Of a stretch of DNA of 64,000 bases, positions 44,415-52,591 are shown piece by piece. Location of the stretch: assembly GCA_016718405.1 (NCBI GenBank), contig JADKDJ010000008.1, positions 200,323-264,322 on the forward strand, in the 5' to 3' direction. The notes below the pieces were generated by a model that saw only the letters and a list, made by a program, of their open reading frames with translations, made no database searches and was not told the DNA's origin. Source of the DNA: Candidatus Rhodoferax odensensis (GTDB lineage: Bacteria > Pseudomonadota > Gammaproteobacteria > Burkholderiales > Burkholderiaceae_C). Position numbers and translations under genes: made by a program. Within the stretch, counting starts at the first letter, position 1. Each line of letters begins with the position of its first letter.

Positions 44415-44701
44415 GTCTTGTAATCTCGCTCACGCTGGCTCTTGACAGCCAACACATATGCGACGTCATTGATAGGGTCATAGCGGTACAAAGCTAGATA
44501 GCCCCCACCCAGTGAAATCACCAGTTCGCGCTGGCCCAGCGCAACCGGTCTGCCGATCTTCGGACTGGTCTGCAATACATCAATGGCGGTCACGATCTCC
44601 TCGATTCGGCGCACCGCCGTATCTGGCGCATATTCGAACAAAAAGTCAAAAATCCGGTCGAAATCTGCCTTCACCTTGTCGGACAGAAAGACGCGCGTCA
44701 T
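44411..44701 (-). CDS. ParE/RelE-type toxin embedded in the glyQ-glyS operon
   Basis: A 96-residue RelE/ParE-superfamily toxin: VFLSDKVKADFDRIFDFLFEYAPDTAVRRIEEI, then PKIGRPVALGQRELVISLGGGYLALYRYD and YVLAVKSQRERDY. ParE members poison gyrase, while RelE members cut mRNA; the sequence suits the ParE-like branch. Its ATG overlaps the antitoxin stop and its TGA overlaps the glyS start (ATGA each time). So toxin level is tied to expression of an essential synthetase subunit. The module looks like an insertion between glyQ and glyS that became part of the operon. Confidence 0.85.
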   Translation of the reverse strand: MTRVFLSDKVKADFDRIFDFLFEYAPDTAVRRIEEIVTAIDVLQTSPKIGRPVALGQRELVISLGGGYLALYRYDPINDVAYVLAVKSQRERDYKT

Positions 44702-45015
44702 GCCGGGCTACTGGCCTTGCCACGGGGCAGGCGTTTGGGCGCGGGCGCCTTGACCGCCACCTTGCTTTTACCCTTTGCTGCACGCGCCAATGCCCAGGCA
44801 CGCACGTCATGCCAGTCCAGGCCCTGCTGCGCGGCCTGCATGTCCGCATCCCTTTGGGCCGCCTCCCGCTGCAGGGCCAGCTTCCACTCGGCCTCTTCGG
44901 TCTTCTGCATCAAGGCGTCCACCATGAAACTGTGCGCGGACTGCCCGGTCGCCTGAGCCAGGTCCAGAATGCGTTGACGCAGAGGTAAATCGAGACGCAA
45001 GGTAGTGGTAGACAT
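44698..45015 (-). CDS. ribbon-helix-helix antitoxin partner of the ParE-type toxin
   Basis: A 105-residue antitoxin. The N-terminal STTTLRLDLPLRQRILDLAQATGQSAHSFMVDALM is a ribbon-helix-helix DNA-binding unit (beta strand then two helices). The rest is helical and charged and ends in a Lys/Pro/Ala-rich tail that would wrap the toxin. The ATG at 45015 is right for the domain; the 20-base operator dyad directly upstream supports it. Its stop overlaps the toxin start by four bases. It starts 45 bases after the glyQ stop. Confidence 0.83.
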   Translation of the reverse strand: MSTTTLRLDLPLRQRILDLAQATGQSAHSFMVDALMQKTEEAEWKLALQREAAQRDADMQAAQQGLDWHDVRAWALARAAKGKSKVAVKAPAPKRLPRGKASSPA

Positions 45016-45032
45016 GACATTAATCCCAGTGC

Positions 45033-45052
45033 TGTGACGCAATTGTGTCACA
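45033..45052. promoter_or_regulatory. near-perfect 20-bp dyad between glyQ and the antitoxin gene
   Basis: TGTGACGCAATTGTGTCACA is palindromic except for one base pair. It fills the gap between the glyQ stop and the antitoxin ATG. It is the expected operator of the ribbon-helix-helix antitoxin and indicates that the module keeps its own control inside glyQS. The TGTGA/TCACA arms also resemble a Crp site, a weaker alternative. Confidence 0.6.
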
Positions 45053-45060
45053 AAATCCCG

Positions 45061-45975
45061 TTACGCAGCCTTCTTCGTCAGCGGCGTCATCTGCTGCACC
45101 CACTCGCGCGGCGCCATCGGAAAACCGAGGCGCTCGCGGCTCTCAAAGTAACTTTGCGCCACGGCCCGTGCCAAGTTGCGGATGCGCCCGATGTAGGCAG
45201 CCCGCTCAGTCACACTGATGGCGCCGCGCGCATCCAGCAAGTTAAAACTGTGGGCGCACTTGAGCACCTGCTCGTAGGCCGGCAGCGCCAACTGCTGTTC
45301 CATCAGGTACTTGGCCTGCTTTTCGTGCGCAGCGAAGGCGGTGAACAGAAAGTCCGCATCGCTGTGCTCAAAGTTGTAGGCCGACTGCTCTTTTTCGTTT
45401 TGCAGATAGACGTCGCCGTAGCTCATGCTGTCAGTCCACTGCAGGTCATAGACGTTGTCCACGCCCTGCAGGTACATCGCCAGGCGCTCCAACCCGTAGG
45501 TAATTTCGCCGGTGATGGGCTTGCAGTCGATGCCGCCGACTTGCTGGAAGTAGGTGAACTGCGTCACCTCCATGCCGTTGAGCCAGACCTCCCAACCCAG
45601 GCCCCAGGCGCCCAGCGTGGGGTTCTCCCAGTCGTCTTCCACAAAGCGGATGTCGTTCTTCTTCAGGTCAAAGCCCAGTGCTTCAAGCGAACCGAGGTAC
45701 AGCTCCAGAATGTTGGCCGGCGCGGGTTTGAGCACCACCTGATACTGGTAATAGTGCTGCAGCCGGTTGGGGTTCTCGCCATAGCGCCCATCTTTCGGGC
45801 GGCGACTGGGTTGCACATAGGCGGCCTTCCACGGCTCGGGGCCGAGTGCGCGCAAGAACGTGGCCGTATGAGACGTACCGGCGCCAACTTCCATGTCATA
45901 CGGCTGCAACAGCGCGCAACCCTGAGCGTCCCAATAGGACTGAAGTTTGAGAATGATTTGCTGGAAGGTCAACAT
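45061..45975 (-). CDS. glyQ: glycyl-tRNA synthetase alpha subunit
   Basis: A 304-residue catalytic subunit that activates glycine and charges tRNA-Gly together with GlyS. MLTFQQIILKLQSYWDAQGC, GAGTSHTATFLRALGPEPW, QPSRRPKDGRYGENPNRLQHYYQYQV and the metal-linked YGLERLAMYLQGVDNVYDLQW are invariant family stretches. The ATG at 45975 matches the family start. Normally glyS follows at once; here a toxin-antitoxin pair of about 600 bases intervenes. Confidence 0.95.
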   Translation of the reverse strand: MLTFQQIILKLQSYWDAQGCALLQPYDMEVGAGTSHTATFLRALGPEPWKAAYVQPSRRPKDGRYGENPNRLQHYYQYQVVLKPAPANILELYLGSLEALGFDLKKNDIRFVEDDWENPTLGAWGLGWEVWLNGMEVTQFTYFQQVGGIDCKPITGEITYGLERLAMYLQGVDNVYDLQWTDSMSYGDVYLQNEKEQSAYNFEHSDADFLFTAFAAHEKQAKYLMEQQLALPAYEQVLKCAHSFNLLDARGAISVTERAAYIGRIRNLARAVAQSYFESRERLGFPMAPREWVQQMTPLTKKAA

Positions 45976-46108
45976 GGCCAGATGGGTCTGAACGAACAGC
46001 ACCCGAACGTTGGGAAAACAGGCACGACAACGGCGCGCAATCTGCGATTTTACGGGCGTTCCACGGGTCAACCGCAGCGGTCGACCACGCGAGCCGCGGT
46101 GGACACAA

Positions 46109-47686
46109 TTACGCGCGCCGGGCCGCGCCCGCCCGCCGTGTCGTCACCCACACCAGCCCCAAGGCCAGCAGCCACAAAGGCCAGAACCCGAAACGCGAGG
46201 CCCACCAGGCAAAGGGCGTCAGGCCGGTGCGGCCCTGCACCTGCGCGCGCAGTACGCCCTGGGTGTGGCGTGGCAGAGCGGCCGTCACGCGGCCTTGGTG
46301 GTCAATCACCACCGTGGCGCCGGTGTTGGTGGCACGCACAAAAGGGCGCTCAAACTCCAGCGCACGCATGCGCGAAAGCCCCAAGTGCTGGTCAATCGCC
46401 ACGGTGTTGCCAAACCAGCCAATGTTGCTGCTGTTGACAAAGATGGTGGGCGCCAGCCCCGGCCCGGCAAAGCGCTCGGCCAGTTCATTGCCATACAAGT
46501 CCTCGTAGCAGATGTTGGCCGCCAGGCGCTGGCCCTGCCAATCAAACGACGCCTGCCCGACCGAGCCCCGGTTGAAGTCCCCCAGCGGGATGTTCATCAT
46601 CTCGGTAAACCAGCGAAACATGGGCGGAATGAACTCGCCAAACGGCACCAGATGGTGCTTGTCGTAGCGCCAGAACTGCGTCTGACCCGGCTTGAGCGCC
46701 ACCATGGAGTTGGTATAGCCGGTCTTGTAGTCCCCCAGCGGCAGCCCCAGCATGGCGGCTTGCTCGCCCGTGGCAAAGCGCGCTTGCAGCGCGTTCCAGT
46801 AGTCGTCGGGCAGTTGCTGGGGTAACACCGGGATGGCGGTTTCCGGCGCCACCACCAGCGAGGCCCGGTTCGCCTGAAACTGCTGCGCGTACCACTGCAG
46901 CGCCATCGGCACGCCGGTGCCGCTTTGGAACTTTTCGTCCTGCGGGATATTGCCTTGCAGCAGTGCCACCGACAGCTCCCCCGAGCTTTGCGTAAAGTGC
47001 GTGCCGTCCATTTGCGCCACCGACGGCACCGTCAGCACCGCCAGCATGGCCAATCGCTGCCACGGCGAGCACGCCAGCAGCTGCGGCAGGCTCGCCGCCA
47101 GCCATGCCGCGAGCGCCCCCACGCCGTAAACCCCCACCCAGGGGGCGTAGCCGGCCAGCAGACCGTCCAGATGCGCATAACCCGAGCCACCCCAGCCAAA
47201 ACCGGTTAACCAATGGCCACGCGCCAGTTCGGCCACGGTCCACAGGGACGCAAACAAAATCGCGCCCCGGCCTACACCGTCTGGTTGACAACGCACCATC
47301 ACCGCGCCCGCCAGAGCAAAGTAAAGCGCCAGCACGCCCGCCAAACCGAGCACCGCCAATACCGCCAACACCGCGGGCAGCCCACCGTAGGTATGCATCG
47401 AAATGAACAACCACCAGAACGTGCCACTCAGCCAGCCCAGACCAAACAGCCAGCCCAGCCACGCACCGGCACGCCAATGGCCACAACGCCGAAGTTGCCA
47501 TGCCAACACCGCCAGCGCCAGGATTTGCAGCCACCAGACAGGCTGCCCTGCCTGGAACCACAAAAAGTCGGGAAAAGGCCACGCAACGCTTGCGGCGTGG
47601 ACCAAACCTGCTATTAATACAATAGCAGTCGAAATCCAGCCTGACTGGCGCGCGGGCGTCATCGACGCGGCAGAAGCAGCCCCCAT
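46109..47686 (-). CDS. lnt: apolipoprotein N-acyltransferase
   Basis: A protein of about 525 residues in the inner membrane that adds the third acyl chain to lipoproteins. Several hydrophobic helices fill the first 220 residues; a nitrilase-like periplasmic domain follows. The catalytic triad is visible: Glu in VVAPETAIPVLP, Lys in YDKHHLVPFGEFIPP and Cys in NICYEDLYG. The start is uncertain; 47686 avoids overlap with corC, whose stop is at 47695, and 47662 (MTPARQSG) is possible. The lnt-corC pair on one strand is common. Confidence 0.93.
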   Translation of the reverse strand: MGAASAASMTPARQSGWISTAIVLIAGLVHAASVAWPFPDFLWFQAGQPVWWLQILALAVLAWQLRRCGHWRAGAWLGWLFGLGWLSGTFWWLFISMHTYGGLPAVLAVLAVLGLAGVLALYFALAGAVMVRCQPDGVGRGAILFASLWTVAELARGHWLTGFGWGGSGYAHLDGLLAGYAPWVGVYGVGALAAWLAASLPQLLACSPWQRLAMLAVLTVPSVAQMDGTHFTQSSGELSVALLQGNIPQDEKFQSGTGVPMALQWYAQQFQANRASLVVAPETAIPVLPQQLPDDYWNALQARFATGEQAAMLGLPLGDYKTGYTNSMVALKPGQTQFWRYDKHHLVPFGEFIPPMFRWFTEMMNIPLGDFNRGSVGQASFDWQGQRLAANICYEDLYGNELAERFAGPGLAPTIFVNSSNIGWFGNTVAIDQHLGLSRMRALEFERPFVRATNTGATVVIDHQGRVTAALPRHTQGVLRAQVQGRTGLTPFAWWASRFGFWPLWLLALGLVWVTTRRAGAARRA

Positions 47687-47694
47687 GTGGGCGA

Positions 47695-48570
47695 TCACAC
47701 GGCAGTTGGTTTGGCCACGGGCGAGACGCGAAACCACTTGACCGCGCCGCCCTTGGTGTGCATCACCGTGAACTCCAGCCCCGCCAAGGTGTGGCGCTCG
47801 CCGCGCTTGGGCACGTGGCCCATGGCGTGGGCGATCAAGCCGCCAATGGTGTCGAACTGCCCCGCCAACTCCAAATCGGCAAGACTGACGGCAAACGCCT
47901 CTTCAACGCGCTCCAACGACGTAGCCCCGTTGACACGAAAGGTGCGATCCGCCATGCCAAAAATGTCCCCCTCGTCCTCGGCCACATCAAACTCGTCCTC
48001 GATTTCACCGACGATTTGCTCCAACACATCTTCGATCGTCACCAGACCCGCCACACGGCCGAACTCGTCGATGACGATTGCCAGGTGGTTGCGGTTACCC
48101 CGGAAATCGCGCAGCAAGTCGTTGAGCCCCTTGCTCTCGGGGACGAATACCGCCGGGCGCAGCAAGGCCCGGATGTTGTGCTCGGGCGAGCGCCGCAGCT
48201 TGAGCAGATCTTTGGCCATCAGGATGCCGATGATGTTCTCGGTATCCCCCTCATACACAGGAAAGCGCGAATGCGCGGTGTCGATGACTTGATGCAGCAT
48301 CTCGTCAAACGGCGAGTCGATGTTGAGCCGGTCCATGCGCGGCGCAGCCACCATCACGTCGCCCGCCGACATGTCGGCCATTCGAATCACGCCCTCGAGC
48401 ATGGCCCGTGATTCGGCACCAATGATGTGATTGTCCTCGGCGTCAGCCAGGGTTTCGATCAGTTCGTCGGTCGAGTCCGGCCCGGGGTGGATGAACTCGG
48501 CCAACCTCTGCAGGAAAGTGCGCTTGTCCTCGCGCAGCGGCGCGGGTCGTTCGGGATGCGGTTCTGACAC
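47695..48570 (-). CDS. corC: CorC/HlyC family CBS-domain transporter accessory protein
   Basis: A 291-residue cytosolic protein. Two CBS repeats lie at about 70-190 (MSAGDVMVAAPRMDRLNIDSPFDEML, then the ENIIGILMAKDLLKL and GRVAGLVTIEDVLEQIVGEIEDEFD stretches), and a CorC_HlyC domain follows (about 205-285). It is linked to Mg/Co efflux and envelope stress; the membrane DUF21 domain found in longer relatives is absent. It is directly upstream of lnt. Confidence 0.92.
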   Translation of the reverse strand: MSEPHPERPAPLREDKRTFLQRLAEFIHPGPDSTDELIETLADAEDNHIIGAESRAMLEGVIRMADMSAGDVMVAAPRMDRLNIDSPFDEMLHQVIDTAHSRFPVYEGDTENIIGILMAKDLLKLRRSPEHNIRALLRPAVFVPESKGLNDLLRDFRGNRNHLAIVIDEFGRVAGLVTIEDVLEQIVGEIEDEFDVAEDEGDIFGMADRTFRVNGATSLERVEEAFAVSLADLELAGQFDTIGGLIAHAMGHVPKRGERHTLAGLEFTVMHTKGGAVKWFRVSPVAKPTAV

Positions 48571-48693
48571 AGCCTGGGTGCAGTGCTTGCGGTTGTTGTG
48601 GGCCCTCTAGGATAGCCCATTGGATGGTCCGATGGACGGGCCATTGAATCGCCCCGCAACCCGGTTGCGCTCGGTTCAGCCGCGCGGGCCGGC

Positions 48694-49425
48694 TCAGGAC
48701 CCGGTGTTTCGGGTCGCGTCCTGCACGTCGCGCCGCAGCGCCTGCAGGCCGGCAAGAAAGCCCCAAAAGTGCTTGGCCTGGCTCTTGATGCGGTAGTCGG
48801 TCTGCGCAATCTGCTCTTCCACCAATTCCGTCAACCGGGTGTCCAGCGTGGCTGGCGGCAGGCGCAGATAGGCTTCGGACTCGGCGCCATCGCGCTCCAC
48901 GGTGGCACCGGCCTTGCGGGCAATCTTCAGCATGGCGGTGTTCTCGGTCAAGGCGTGGATGAACATCAGGCTCACGCCGTCGTTGCGGGCATGCATGGCG
49001 GCGCGGTCAAACAGGCGGCCCCCGTAGCCGCGGCCACGTGCGGACTCAGCCACCGACACGCCAAACTCGGCGCACGCATCGCACTGCGCGTCGGTCGAAT
49101 AGGCCAAGTGCGCCACCGCAAGCAGCTCAAGCTTGCGGTTGTAGATGCCAAAGACCTCATCGCGTGCGAAGTCCAGCTTGTCCACATAACGTCGAACTTG
49201 TTCGTCGTTCGCCACGTAGCCAAAGCGCAGGTACCGGTCGTGTTCGCTCAGGTCCAGCAGATGCTCGGCGATGCGTTCACGGTGATTGACGCCAAGCGAT
49301 CGGATTGGTACCAGGCTCTGGCTGGGTTTGGCGCCGTCCACCGTGGACGGCCGCGGGGCGGTGAGGCCCAGCAACTCGTCTGTGTTCGATTCGATGGACT
49401 CGGGTAGCTCTCGAGTTTCAGTCAT
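48694..49425 (-). CDS. GNAT-family N-acetyltransferase
   Basis: A 243-residue acetyltransferase. The core LRFGYVANDEQVRRYVDKLDFARDEVFGIYNRKLELLAVAHLAY and the acetyl-CoA loop VAESARGRGYGGRLFDRAAMHAR (R/Q-x-x-G-x-G/A) are seen near residues 70-165. N- and C-terminal extensions of 40-50 residues are variable. The ATG at 49425 (MTETREL) was taken; 49461 is possible. The substrate is unknown. A similar type of protein is common in Burkholderiales and may acetylate a protein. Confidence 0.83.
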   Translation of the reverse strand: MTETRELPESIESNTDELLGLTAPRPSTVDGAKPSQSLVPIRSLGVNHRERIAEHLLDLSEHDRYLRFGYVANDEQVRRYVDKLDFARDEVFGIYNRKLELLAVAHLAYSTDAQCDACAEFGVSVAESARGRGYGGRLFDRAAMHARNDGVSLMFIHALTENTAMLKIARKAGATVERDGAESEAYLRLPPATLDTRLTELVEEQIAQTDYRIKSQAKHFWGFLAGLQALRRDVQDATRNTGS

Positions 49426-49476
49426 GCGCCGAATATAAGGGTTTTCCCTAGAAAACCTCACCCAAAGGCGATGACC

Positions 49477-49950
49477 CTACAAGGGAAGCGCCGTGGTCGC
49501 CTTGACCTTATCAAGCATGAAGCTGGTCTTGCAGTCCAGCACGCTAGGGTGCTTGAGCAAGGTATCCATCACGAAACGTGAGTACGCACTCATGTCGCGC
49601 ACCAATACCCGCAAGAAGTAGTCCATCTCACCACTGAGCGCCGCGCACTCCACGACCTCCGGCCAAGTCTGCACGCTGGCGCGGAAAAGGTCCATCGGGT
49701 GGCGCTTGTGGCTCTCGGTATTCTTCTCCAGGCGCACGTTGATGTAGGCGGTAAGCCCTAAACCAACCGCCTCCGGATTGACCAAAGCGACGTAATGGTC
49801 GATCACGCCGCTCTCTTCCAGCCTCTTGACGCGCCGCAAAACGGCGCTGGCCGACAGGCCCACCCGTTCCGAGATTTCGTCGTAGGTGGCGCGGCCATCG
49901 GCCTGCAGTGTGCGAAGAATCAGCTTGTCCAACTTATCGAGTGCATCCAT
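49477..49950 (-). CDS. Lrp/AsnC-family regulator
   Basis: A 157-residue regulator. The helix-turn-helix (DKLILRTLQADGRATYDEISERVGLSASAVLRRVKRLEESGVI) is followed by a RAM/ligand domain (VECAALSGEMDYFLRVLVRDMSAYSRFV). It is divergent from hppD, with phhA downstream, so it probably senses tyrosine or phenylalanine and controls their breakdown. ATG 49950 (MDALDKL) was chosen; 49959 is possible. The intergenic region is AT-rich, with several TTGC/GCAA half sites expected for Lrp-type binding. Confidence 0.9.
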   Translation of the reverse strand: MDALDKLDKLILRTLQADGRATYDEISERVGLSASAVLRRVKRLEESGVIDHYVALVNPEAVGLGLTAYINVRLEKNTESHKRHPMDLFRASVQTWPEVVECAALSGEMDYFLRVLVRDMSAYSRFVMDTLLKHPSVLDCKTSFMLDKVKATTALPL

Positions 49951-49977
49951 GCCTAGCATTTTGCAGAAATCTTGCTT

Positions 49978-49991
49978 TTGATGCAAATCAA
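49978..49991. promoter_or_regulatory. exact FNR/Anr consensus palindrome between lrp and hppD
   Basis: TTGAT-GCAA-ATCAA matches the FNR/Anr consensus TTGAT-N4-ATCAA at all positions. It is 27 bases upstream of the lrp-type ATG and about 107 bases upstream of hppD. HppD and PhhA need O2, so oxygen control is reasonable. The GCAA centre also matches the Lrp-like half sites nearby, so a shared or alternative Lrp site is possible. Confidence 0.5.
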
Positions 49992-50098
49992 TCTTTATAT
50001 ATTGCAGGAATATTTGCATACTCCCTCGGTAGACTGCCCTGCTACACCCCTCAGGCAAAACGTGGCTCCACGCAATGGCCACACAAAGGAGACAAGAT

Positions 50099-51193
50099 AT
50101 GTGGGACAACCCAATGGGCACCGACGGCTTTGAGTTCATCGAATACGCCGCGCCCGACCCCGTCGCCATGGGCGCCCTGTTTGTGCGCATGGGCTTCAAG
50201 CCCGTGGCCAAGCACCGGCACAAGAACGTCACCCTGTACCGCCAGGGCGGCGTCAACTACCTGATCAACGCCGAGCCGGACTCCTTCGCCCAGCGTTTTG
50301 CCAAGCTGCACGGCCCCAGCATCTGCGCCATTGCCTTCCGAGTGCAAGACGCCAAGCTGGCCTATGAGCAGGCGCTGGAAAAAGGTGCCTGGGGTTACGC
50401 CGGCAAGGCCGGCCCGGGCGAACTGAACATCCCCGCCATCAAGGGCATTGGTGACAGCCTGATCTACCTGGTAGACCGCTGGCGCGGCAAAAACGGCGCC
50501 AAGGAAGGCGACATCGGCAACATCAGCTTCTTTGACGTGGACTTTGAGGCCCTGCCCGGCATCAGCGCCACCGAGGCACTCAACCCACCCGGCTTTGGCC
50601 TGACCTACATCGACCACCTGACCCACAACGTGCACCGGGGCCGCATGGGCGAGTGGGCCGGCTTCTACGAGCGCCTGTTCAACTTCCGCGAGGTGCGCTA
50701 CTTCGACATCGAAGGCCAGGTCACCGGCGTCAAGAGCAAGGCCATGACCAGCCCCTGCGGCAAGATCCGCATCCCGATCAACGAAGAGGGCAACGACAAG
50801 GCCGGCCAGATTCAGGAGTATCTGGACATGTACCGTGGCGAGGGCATCCAGCACATCGCCCTGGGCAGCACCGATTTGTTCAAGACCGTGGACGCCCTGC
50901 GCGCCAATGGCGTGGTGTTGCTCGACACCATCGACACCTACTACGAGCTGATCGACCAGCGCATCCCTGGCCACGGCGAAAACGTGGCCGAGCTCAAGAA
51001 ACGCAAGATTCTGGTGGACGGCAAGAAGGACGCGCTGCTGCTGCAGATCTTCAGCGAAAACCAGCTCGGGCCGATCTTCTTCGAATTCATCCAACGCAAG
51101 GGCGACGAGGGCTTTGGCGAGGGCAACTTCAAAGCCTTGTTCGAGAGCATGGAGCTGGACCAAATACGCAGGGGCGTGCTGGCATCGGTATGA
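50099..51193 (+). CDS. hppD: 4-hydroxyphenylpyruvate dioxygenase
   Basis: A 364-residue Fe(II) enzyme that turns 4-hydroxyphenylpyruvate into homogentisate. Two VOC-fold halves are seen; the metal ligands are in YIDHLTHNVHRG, GIQHIALGSTDLF and GPIFFEFIQRKGDEGFGEGNF (two His and one Glu). The ATG at 50099 has an AAAGGAG ribosome site 7 bases upstream; an earlier in-frame start lacks support. It is followed by phhA after a 117-base gap with a nested palindrome. Confidence 0.95.
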   Translation: MWDNPMGTDGFEFIEYAAPDPVAMGALFVRMGFKPVAKHRHKNVTLYRQGGVNYLINAEPDSFAQRFAKLHGPSICAIAFRVQDAKLAYEQALEKGAWGYAGKAGPGELNIPAIKGIGDSLIYLVDRWRGKNGAKEGDIGNISFFDVDFEALPGISATEALNPPGFGLTYIDHLTHNVHRGRMGEWAGFYERLFNFREVRYFDIEGQVTGVKSKAMTSPCGKIRIPINEEGNDKAGQIQEYLDMYRGEGIQHIALGSTDLFKTVDALRANGVVLLDTIDTYYELIDQRIPGHGENVAELKKRKILVDGKKDALLLQIFSENQLGPIFFEFIQRKGDEGFGEGNFKALFESMELDQIRRGVLASV

Positions 51194-51289
51194 CCTTCGA
51201 GAAAAGCCACATGACGTCGTTGCACCCGCTTGGCGTAGCGCTGCTACTGTCTGCGCGGGTGCGCCTAGCCCTGCGCCTTTTTCGAAGGT
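51193..51289 (+). repeat. three-tier nested palindrome between hppD and phhA
   Basis: Outer arms ACCTTCGA (51193-51200) and TCGAAGGT (51282-51289), middle arms GCACCCGC (51222-51229) and GCGGGTGC (51255-51262), and inner arms GTAGC (51235-51239) and GCTAC (51243-51247) are all perfect and concentric. The left outer arm begins at the last base of the hppD stop. An RNA hairpin with internal bulges would form 22 bases before the phhA ATG. It may adjust read-through or stabilise the hppD message. Confidence 0.65.
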
Positions 51290-51310
51290 CTGGCGAGGGG
51301 GTGGTATTCC

Positions 51311-52138
51311 ATGGCAGTTGAACCCGTTGTCTACGGCGCCAGCGCGCGCCCGCCGCGCGGCGACTACGGCCGCGCTGGCGCCGACTACACCTGCGCGCAA
51401 AACTATGCGCAGTACACCCCCGCCGACCACGACACCTACCGCCGGCTCTACGAGCGCCAAAGCGCGCTGCTGCCGGGCCTGGCGTGTGACGAGTTCATCG
51501 CGGCCCTGCCCTCGTTGGGCGTGAAAGATCGCATCCCGCGCTTCGAAGAAATCAACGAGCGCCTGCGCGCCGCCACCGGCTGGGAAATCGTGGCCGTGCC
51601 GGGGCTGATCCCCGAAGTGCCCTTCTTCACCCTGCTGGCGAACCGCAAGTTCCCGGTGACCGACTGGATTCGCACGCCCGAAGAGTTCGATTACATCGTC
51701 GAGCCCGACATCTTTCACGACCTGTTTGGCCACGTGCCCCTGCTGTTCAACCCGGTGTTTGCCGACTACGTGCAGCGCTACGGCCAGGGCGGCCTGAAGG
51801 CGCACGCGCTGGGCGCCGGCGAACTGCTCAGCCGCCTGTACTGGTACACCATCGAGTTTGGCCTGATCCGCCAGGGCAACGAGTTGCGCGCCTACGGTGC
51901 GGGCATCCTGAGCTCATCCGGCGAGCTGCAGTACGCCGCGCACAGCCCCGAGCCCAATCGTGTGCCGCTGCAACTCGACCGCACCATGCGCACGCGCTAC
52001 AAGATCGATAGCTACCAGCAAACCTACTTTGTGATCGACAGCTTCCAGCAACTGTTCGAAATGACCGCGCCAGACTTTGCGCCGGTGTACGAGCGGGTCA
52101 AAGGCTTGGCGGAGCTGGCGGCGGATGCCAGGGAATGA
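51311..52138 (+). CDS. phhA: phenylalanine 4-monooxygenase
   Basis: A 275-residue pterin-dependent hydroxylase that makes tyrosine from phenylalanine. The iron ligands are H136 and H141 in IFHDLFGHVPLLF and E182 in WYTIEFGLI. Length matches the bacterial single-domain form. With HppD it feeds the homogentisate route under the divergent Lrp-type regulator. Its last 73 bases (52067-52139) recur in diverged form at 52963-53035, beyond a toxin-antitoxin module, so the 3' end appears to have been exchanged or duplicated during an insertion. Confidence 0.95.
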   Translation: MAVEPVVYGASARPPRGDYGRAGADYTCAQNYAQYTPADHDTYRRLYERQSALLPGLACDEFIAALPSLGVKDRIPRFEEINERLRAATGWEIVAVPGLIPEVPFFTLLANRKFPVTDWIRTPEEFDYIVEPDIFHDLFGHVPLLFNPVFADYVQRYGQGGLKAHALGAGELLSRLYWYTIEFGLIRQGNELRAYGAGILSSSGELQYAAHSPEPNRVPLQLDRTMRTRYKIDSYQQTYFVIDSFQQLFEMTAPDFAPVYERVKGLAELAADARE

Positions 52139-52192
52139 GCGTTCGGCTGGCTGAGTGACCTACTGAAGAGCTCTTGGCCTAGAAGGCATGGA

Positions 52193-52221
52193 TTGACGCC
52201 ATATACCCGTTCATATATATT
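52193..52221 (+). promoter_or_regulatory. consensus sigma-70 promoter for higBA
   Basis: TTGACG (52193-52198), a 17-base spacer and TATATT (52216-52221) form a near-consensus promoter. The expected transcription start is within a few bases of the toxin ATG at 52229, so the toxin message may be leaderless or nearly so. The ATATA and TATAT runs around the -10 give a small dyad suited to HigA binding. Confidence 0.6.
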
Positions 52222-52228
52222 TCTACCC

Positions 52229-52591
52229 ATGCTCAGCCATGAAAGACCGCTTGAATGGGTCGGCAGCAGCCACAAGGACCTGATGGCCTTGCCTGCGGAC
52301 GTTCGGCGGCTCTTCGGCTTTGCCTTGTCATTGGCTCAGGCTGGTGACAGGCACGACGCAACCAAGGTACTCAAGGGCTTCGGTGGCGCCGGGGTGCTAG
52401 AGGTGCTGGAAGACGATGTGGGTGGCACCTACCGTGCCGTGTACACGGTCAAATTTGCCGAGGCGGTGTTTGTCCTTCACTGCTTCCAGAAGAAAAGCAA
52501 GCGCGGCATCGCCACGCCAAAGGAAGACATGGACATCATTCGCGCAAGGCTCAAACTAGCCGAAGCGTTTGCAAAGGAGTTGCGGAAATGA
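52229..52591 (+). CDS. higB: HigB-like toxin (Gp49/RelE family)
   Basis: A 120-residue RelE-superfamily toxin of the phage Gp49-like type: LEWVGSSHKDLMALPADVRRLFGFALSLAQAG, then GFGGAGVLEVLEDDVGGTYRAVYTVKF and FVLHCFQKKSKRGIATPKEDMDIIRARL. Members cut mRNA at the ribosome. The ATG at 52229 is just after a strong promoter; no Shine-Dalgarno is seen. Toxin precedes antitoxin and the genes overlap by four bases (ATGA), the HigBA order. Confidence 0.88.
   Translation: MLSHERPLEWVGSSHKDLMALPADVRRLFGFALSLAQAGDRHDATKVLKGFGGAGVLEVLEDDVGGTYRAVYTVKFAEAVFVLHCFQKKSKRGIATPKEDMDIIRARLKLAEAFAKELRK

Noticed and set aside
45033..45052. Crp binding site reading of TGTGA-N10-TCACA
   Set aside because: The arms fit Crp, but the position directly before a ribbon-helix-helix antitoxin gene and the extended symmetry favour an antitoxin operator.
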